From contig JAHEML010000006.1 in NCBI GenBank assembly GCA_024643705.1, positions 1 through 18,002 on the forward strand: a DNA stretch of 18,002 nucleotides, given 5' to 3'. The notes beneath the pieces are model-generated. The model searched no databases. It had not been told where the DNA came from and saw nothing but the letters and a program-made list of their open reading frames with translations. How positions within the stretch are numbered: the first letter of the stretch is position 1; each line of letters opens with the position of its first letter. This document shows, one piece after another, positions 14,076 through 18,002 of this stretch. This DNA comes from Caldilineaceae bacterium (GTDB lineage Bacteria > Chloroflexota > Anaerolineae > Caldilineales > Caldilineaceae). Made by a program: the position numbers and the translations under genes.

Positions 14076-14114
14076 TACGGTTGAACACTAGGATTGAATA
14101 CTACCGTTGAATAC
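14076..14114. repeat. Three tandem 13-bp repeats across the nuclease stop codon
   Basis: TACGGTTGAACAC, TAGGATTGAATAC and TACCGTTGAATAC follow one another without gaps. The stop codon of the nuclease (14101-14103) lies at the junction of copies two and three, so one copy codes for the last residues and two lie downstream. Thirteen is not a multiple of three, so copy-number change would alter the protein end only if it reached the coding copy. Confidence 0.7.
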
Positions 14115-17100
14115 CGGGCAGGTAGAGACCATGGAAACCTTCGGGGATCAGGCTGTTACCGCTACGGCCAGCCGCTGTGTCGTCGCTCTTGGGCTTCTTG
14201 CCTTGGTCGTGTGGCACAGTGACGGTAGCGCTGACTATGGTGGTATCACCACAGGTGTCGGTGGCCTGGTAGGTGATGGTGTAGACTCGGCCACTGCCGC
14301 TTGCGGCCCGTTCGGCACGCAACTGGAAGGTGGTGTCGTCCACCGTCACCATGTCGTCGGGCGTATCGCCGTCCCCCAAACCATTATCCGGTTCGTTGGA
14401 TGTGACACCAACCAGAGAGATAGTTGCATCGGGTGACGAAGTGCTCACCGTCGCGTTGACTGTCACATATTTGTGGTTGGCAGGTCGAAGGATATTCGGC
14501 GTCACGCTGACCGATAGCTGAGGAGCCACGCCAGCCAGACAAAGACCAACCAGCACTGGGTCGTGATCGGAGATACGGAACTCATCCTCGTTGTAAAGAG
14601 AGATGATCTGCCCAGCCGATTGGAAGTCGGTGTTGTAGTCGAGGACATTTGGTTCATCAGCATTGATGTGCCACTCGCCCACACCGCTTACCTGCCCCAC
14701 CAGGGTGGCCGAACCGATGGCATGATCCAGGTAGCCCCACTGACCATCAAACACATAGGAGTAGGCGTCTGCCCCGAGCAGGGACTCGATGAGATTGGTG
14801 TACCCATGGGTCACATCGGTCAAGGTTGTGATCGGGTCTTCTTGGGCATAGGCGTTGAGATCGCCCACGATCAGGATATCCGGATCGCCCGTGCCTGTGG
14901 GATCAGACGCCAGCCACTCGGCCAGTGCCGTGGCCGCGTTGACCCGCACCGCGTTGCAGTTGGCCTGGCCGTCGCCACTGTCGGGGGCGTCGCAGGCGCT
15001 GCCCTTGCTCTTAAAGTGATTAACGTCCACAATCACCCGCTCGCCGTTGGGCTGCTCGAAGGCTTGGGCCAGCGAAGGCCGGTTGCGGGGGGCACTGTCG
15101 CCCCCGTTGACAAAGGCTACCGAGTTGAGTGCTGCGGTTGTGCCAACCGGGGTAACTGCCGCGGGTTTGTAGAGCAGGCCCACTTTGATGGCGTCATCAC
15201 CCAGGGCATCAACCTGGCCGGTGGCGCTGTCCACATCGATGAAGGCGTAGGTTTCCAGCGCGCTGGCCGCGTTGAGCTTGTCCACCAGGAAGGCGATGGC
15301 GCTGGATGCTGCGTAGCCGTCGTTTTCGATCTCGACAATCCCAACGATATCCGCCTGAGAATCGATGATCGCGGCCACGGTCTTGGGCCATTGGCGGTCA
15401 AACTCGTCCTGGGTGTTGGCTCCACGGCAGTCGGCAGGCGAACCAGACAGGCCGTTGGTGCAGTTGTCGACGTTGTCTGGGAGACCGTCGAAGGTGTTGA
15501 AGAAGTTGAGCAGATTCATGCCCGCCACCCGCAATGTCCCGCTGACGGGGTTCGACGCGGCAGGGCGGGGATTGGCTGCCACAAAGGTGGGGAGGCCACC
15601 ACCCAGGGCGTTGAGGGGGCGCACCCGGTAGGCGTTGCCGCTGGCGTTGTTGCCCGCCCAGGTGTAGGTGAGAATGCCCACGATATCTGTGGCCGTATCG
15701 CCACCGCGCAGGGTGTTGCTTGCGCTGAGTGGTTGGCCGTCCCGGGCAAAGAGAATCGGGTCGGGGTTCTGGTTGTTGGTGGCGTCGTCCAGGATGATGC
15801 GGTTGAGATCGTTGGCCTGTTGGAGAGCGAGAGCAGACGGGCCGGGTGCTGCCACGTTGGTTGGCTGTTGCAGCCGCCCACCAGACGAGAGAACAACCTG
15901 ACCAAAGCGGCCCAGTTGGAAATGCTCTGTCACGTACAAGGTCTGGGGCAGACGGACGAGCATTCCTTCATAGCGTTCCAGATAGTCGGCAGCCGGCAGA
16001 GGCAGGGTTACATCGACTGGCGTAACCGTATCCGTGCCACAGACGGTGATATTGCTGACGCTGCTGATCTGGGTCTGATCCTGGAATTCGCCCGCATTGC
16101 CGGTGACCCGCACCACATCGCCCAAGTTGACGCTGTCGCTGTTACCGTTGAAGACGAAGAGGCCATCGGATGTGGCGCTGTCGCCATCGCCGCTGGCATC
16201 CTGGATGTAGAAGCCCCGCAGAGCCGGGGAGGAGCCTTCGTAGTCGCCCACGACCACGCCTTGGGTGGAAACGCTACCGGTGATGGCCGCGGCCGATCCG
16301 CTGCCCTGAATGGCGTAGATGGGTGTAAAGGGCAGATCGCATACAGGGCCAACCGTGGTGAAGCTCCATTCAAGATCAGCGTCCATGGTATCCGGCGGGT
16401 CTTGGCTGTCCTGATCGCTGACCTGGGCGGCATAAATGGTGGCCGTGCAAATCTCTGGGCTGGTAAAGTCGCTATCTGGGTTCAACGTAAAGGTGGACGG
16501 CCCGCCGCTGACAGCAACTGTGTGGGAACCACTTGTGGTGCAATCGAGGGCAAACCAAGTGCCGGTCACACTCACCGCTTCGCTGAAGGTGACACTGAGG
16601 TCCGCGTCCACAGCCACATCGGTGGCTCCGTCGCCAGGGCTGACACTGGTGACGGCAGGTGCGGCGTCAAAGCCGTAGGTGCTGTTACGGGGATTGGGCG
16701 TACCGACGGTGAAGTCGTTGCTATTATCATCAGTGTCGATGGAACCGTCACCGTTGCGTATAGCGGCACTGGTGTTGTTGAGCGTACCTGTAGCTGCGCT
16801 ACCTTCATAGCAATTGGCGCTGCCGTAACCCACAAAATCCACCACTGTACCGCCCAAAGGGCAACTACCGCTGAGCGCGGTCGTGCTGCTGACCAATGCG
16901 ACTTTGCCATTGGAACCACTTAGGTTGATCGCACCAGTGAGGTCTGGCGTGGGAAGATTTGGAGTGAGTACATTGGTCGGGGCCTCCTGAATTAGGTAAT
17001 ATTGGCCCGGTTGCACAATGCCCACCAAGTCGGTTCTGTTATTCCATGTTGTGCCGCTCACTGAACCATATTGGACCGACCAGCCAGAGAGATCGACCGG

Positions 17101-17292
17101 CAATGTGCCCCGGTTGTACAGCTCGATAAAATCGTTGGTGAGCGTAGCTCCAGAGTTGCTACCGCCGCCATAAACCTGGCTGATGACCACATCGGGCGAG
17201 ACGGCCTGGACGCTCCAAATGCCGAGAAACGACGTGAGAAGAAGTGCAAGGGTTAGCAGGCGCGTTGTCCTGCGTAGGAGGACGATGTGCAT
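14101..17292 (-). CDS. Large secreted ExeM/NucH-type nuclease with lamin-tail domain
   Basis: The 1063-residue protein starts at an ATG with AGGAG 7 bases upstream. Residues 1-30 are a signal peptide (ending SVQA). A lamin-tail domain fills about 32-155 (VVISQVYGGGSNSGATLTNDFIELYN region). An Ig-like Big_5 domain is at about 210-315 (PAVTSVSPGDGATDV, then VTFSEAV). An OB-fold domain typical of ExeM/NucH nucleases is at about 325-425. An endonuclease/exonuclease/phosphatase domain fills about 585-920, with its key residues in MNLLNFFNTFDG, Glu656 (EIENDG), His759 (NHFKSKG), Asp811 and Asn813 (GDLNAY), and Asp909-His910 (SDHDPV). A beta-sandwich follows (925-1028), then a basic linker and the end LYLPGIQR. 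It probably degrades extracellular DNA for nutrients or biofilm turnover, with divalent metal. Its transcript would end at the bidirectional terminator. Confidence 0.9.
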   Translation of the reverse strand: MHIVLLRRTTRLLTLALLLTSFLGIWSVQAVSPDVVISQVYGGGSNSGATLTNDFIELYNRGTLPVDLSGWSVQYGSVSGTTWNNRTDLVGIVQPGQYYLIQEAPTNVLTPNLPTPDLTGAINLSGSNGKVALVSSTTALSGSCPLGGTVVDFVGYGSANCYEGSAATGTLNNTSAAIRNGDGSIDTDDNSNDFTVGTPNPRNSTYGFDAAPAVTSVSPGDGATDVAVDADLSVTFSEAVSVTGTWFALDCTTSGSHTVAVSGGPSTFTLNPDSDFTSPEICTATIYAAQVSDQDSQDPPDTMDADLEWSFTTVGPVCDLPFTPIYAIQGSGSAAAITGSVSTQGVVVGDYEGSSPALRGFYIQDASGDGDSATSDGLFVFNGNSDSVNLGDVVRVTGNAGEFQDQTQISSVSNITVCGTDTVTPVDVTLPLPAADYLERYEGMLVRLPQTLYVTEHFQLGRFGQVVLSSGGRLQQPTNVAAPGPSALALQQANDLNRIILDDATNNQNPDPILFARDGQPLSASNTLRGGDTATDIVGILTYTWAGNNASGNAYRVRPLNALGGGLPTFVAANPRPAASNPVSGTLRVAGMNLLNFFNTFDGLPDNVDNCTNGLSGSPADCRGANTQDEFDRQWPKTVAAIIDSQADIVGIVEIENDGYAASSAIAFLVDKLNAASALETYAFIDVDSATGQVDALGDDAIKVGLLYKPAAVTPVGTTAALNSVAFVNGGDSAPRNRPSLAQAFEQPNGERVIVDVNHFKSKGSACDAPDSGDGQANCNAVRVNAATALAEWLASDPTGTGDPDILIVGDLNAYAQEDPITTLTDVTHGYTNLIESLLGADAYSYVFDGQWGYLDHAIGSATLVGQVSGVGEWHINADEPNVLDYNTDFQSAGQIISLYNEDEFRISDHDPVLVGLCLAGVAPQLSVSVTPNILRPANHKYVTVNATVSTSSPDATISLVGVTSNEPDNGLGDGDTPDDMVTVDDTTFQLRAERAASGSGRVYTITYQATDTCGDTTIVSATVTVPHDQGKKPKSDDTAAGRSGNSLIPEGFHGLYLPGIQR

Positions 17293-17361
17293 TGAATTCT
17301 CCTGATGTTAAAGTGCATCGGTAAGGCCGGTGCGCCGTGTTGATTTTTTTGCCGTGCAAAG

Positions 17362-17421
17362 AAAAACCTCCGGTGAAGTAGACGTTGGTTTATGCCAGTA
17401 GTCTGTTCGTAGGAGGTTTTT
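17362..17421. terminator. Possible bidirectional terminator with a large loop
   Basis: AAAAACCTCC (17362-17371) and GGAGGTTTTT (17412-17421) are exact complements separated by 40 bases. A T-run follows on both strands (TTTTTT rightward, TTTTTCTTT leftward). It lies between the leftward ABC binding-protein gene and the nuclease, so it could end the former's transcript. The large loop makes this uncertain; a small structured RNA is an alternative. Confidence 0.4.
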
Positions 17422-17481
17422 TGTGTACAGCCACCCAAACATTTGGGACGACGTGCAAGTTGTTTTGTTGCCATTGTTGCA

Positions 17482-17520
17482 GCAGGAAATCGGTTGCCAA
17501 TCAAGCAACCGATTTCCTGC
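17482..17520 (-). terminator. 16-bp perfect hairpin after the ABC binding-protein gene
   Basis: GCAGGAAATCGGTTGC (17482-17497) and GCAACCGATTTCCTGC (17505-17520) pair perfectly around a 7-base loop, starting 9 bases past the stop codon of the leftward gene. There is no U-run after it, so it may protect the mRNA 3' end or stop read-through together with the downstream element at 17362-17421. Confidence 0.55.
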
Positions 17521-17529
17521 CAGTGTCAA

Positions 17530-18002
17530 CTATTGCGCTTCGGACATCAATTCTTCTTGGGTCTCATTGGCAAATTCGGTCAAGTTTGCCAGTGTCTCTG
17601 CAACATCCGCACCCTGCATGATGGAGTTGAATCCTTCTTCGGCTGCATCACGCACAGCTGTGTAGGAAATGAGCTGTGGTTCGTAGTAGCTGAAGGGCAG
17701 CAACGCGGCGGCCTGCGCCCACTGGGGATTCTCGGTGTAATAATCCGTCAGGAAGGCTTCGGTTCCGGCGCGGGTGGGGAAGTAGCCACTGATCATATCC
17801 CACTGGGCCTGAATTTCGGGCGAAGTGAACCACTTGATGAAGAGCCAGGCAGCCAGTTGCTGCTCTGGTGTGGTGACAGCAACCATCACGTCGCCACCAT
17901 AGACATTCTGCACAGGCTCGGCAGTCGTGTGGGGGATGGCAGCCACGCCCCAGGCATCCGGGTCTTTGCTGTTTTCGGTGGCAAAGGTATTTACGTCACC
18001 AG
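17530..18002 (-). CDS. Sugar ABC transporter substrate-binding protein, C-terminal part (partial)
   Basis: The frame is open from the window edge to a TAA at 17530-17532, giving 157 residues of the C-terminal part. The order of motifs is that of extracellular family 1 (MalE/UgpB-type) binding proteins: WGVAAIPHT, then VYGGDVMVAVTT, then AAWLFIKWFTSPEIQAQW, then GYFPTRAGTEAF. The C-terminus (LTEFANETQEELMSEAQ) is also typical. It would bind a sugar or sugar derivative outside the membrane and deliver it to permease subunits encoded beyond the window. Its ligand cannot be told from this part. It may belong with a separate carbohydrate operon to the right; a link to the catabolic cluster at 1557-5651 is not shown. 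Confidence 0.88.
   Translation of the reverse strand, partial: GDVNTFATENSKDPDAWGVAAIPHTTAEPVQNVYGGDVMVAVTTPEQQLAAWLFIKWFTSPEIQAQWDMISGYFPTRAGTEAFLTDYYTENPQWAQAAALLPFSYYEPQLISYTAVRDAAEEGFNSIMQGADVAETLANLTEFANETQEELMSEAQ

Noticed and set aside
14563..16923. A 786-residue open frame on the plus strand, opposite the nuclease gene
   Set aside because: It lies wholly antisense to a gene with a signal peptide, recognised domains and a ribosome site. Its translation has no recognisable family, signal or ribosome site, and a long antisense frame is expected from the codon bias of the nuclease gene.
17385..17665. Small plus-strand frames near the ABC binding-protein end
   Set aside because: They run through two inverted repeats and antisense to a conserved gene, with no supporting start signal.

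Overview
The window looks like chromosomal DNA from an uncultured or thermophile-related Chloroflexota (Anaerolineae/Caldilineae-like) bacterium. This is an inference from gene style, not a search: a secreted protein with the YQGRL / IYDAATGG domain, a multi-LysM L,D-transpeptidase, a signal-peptide nuclease with a lamin-tail domain, a sugar ABC binding protein, and tidy bacterial promoters and AGGAGG-type ribosome sites in moderately GC-rich DNA. There are no rRNA, tRNA, CRISPR or insertion-sequence features that I can see.

Layout. 1-768 (minus) is the N-terminal part of a large secreted fibre-like protein. 769-1556 is a long non-coding stretch with two strong palindromic hairpins. 1557-5651 is a divergent carbohydrate-catabolism cluster: a Gfo/Idh/MocA oxidoreductase on the minus strand, facing away from an operon of two TIM-barrel sugar isomerase/epimerase proteins and a D-2-hydroxyacid dehydrogenase. 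5733-7109 is a four-LysM L,D-transpeptidase-like wall enzyme. 7318-8461 holds a possible 33-residue membrane microprotein and an orphan AIR-synthase/HypE-like protein.

8593-10369 is the most unusual part. A consensus promoter carries a palindrome matching the Gram-positive LexA (SOS) box core between its -35 and -10. It drives a soluble, minimal FtsK-type DNA motor (alpha and beta domains, no gamma, no membrane domain) that overlaps by 4 bp a small two-helix membrane protein with a proline/glutamine-rich tail. Together they look like a split, possibly DNA-damage-inducible translocase.

10559-12573 is an operon of a fosmidomycin-resistance-type MFS exporter and an RssA-like patatin lipase (stop and start overlap). 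12724-13002 is a dicluster ferredoxin with an Asp in place of a cluster cysteine, followed by a clear terminator. 13097-13900 is a PIG-L/LmbE zinc deacetylase. A bidirectional terminator then separates it from a 1063-residue secreted ExeM/NucH-type nuclease on the minus strand (14101-17292). The window ends inside the C-terminal part of a sugar ABC transporter binding protein (17530-18002, minus).

A repeated theme is short tandem duplications (13-16 bp units) at gene boundaries: at 7103, 10464, 13055 and 14076. Two of these span stop codons and one duplicates a -10 element.
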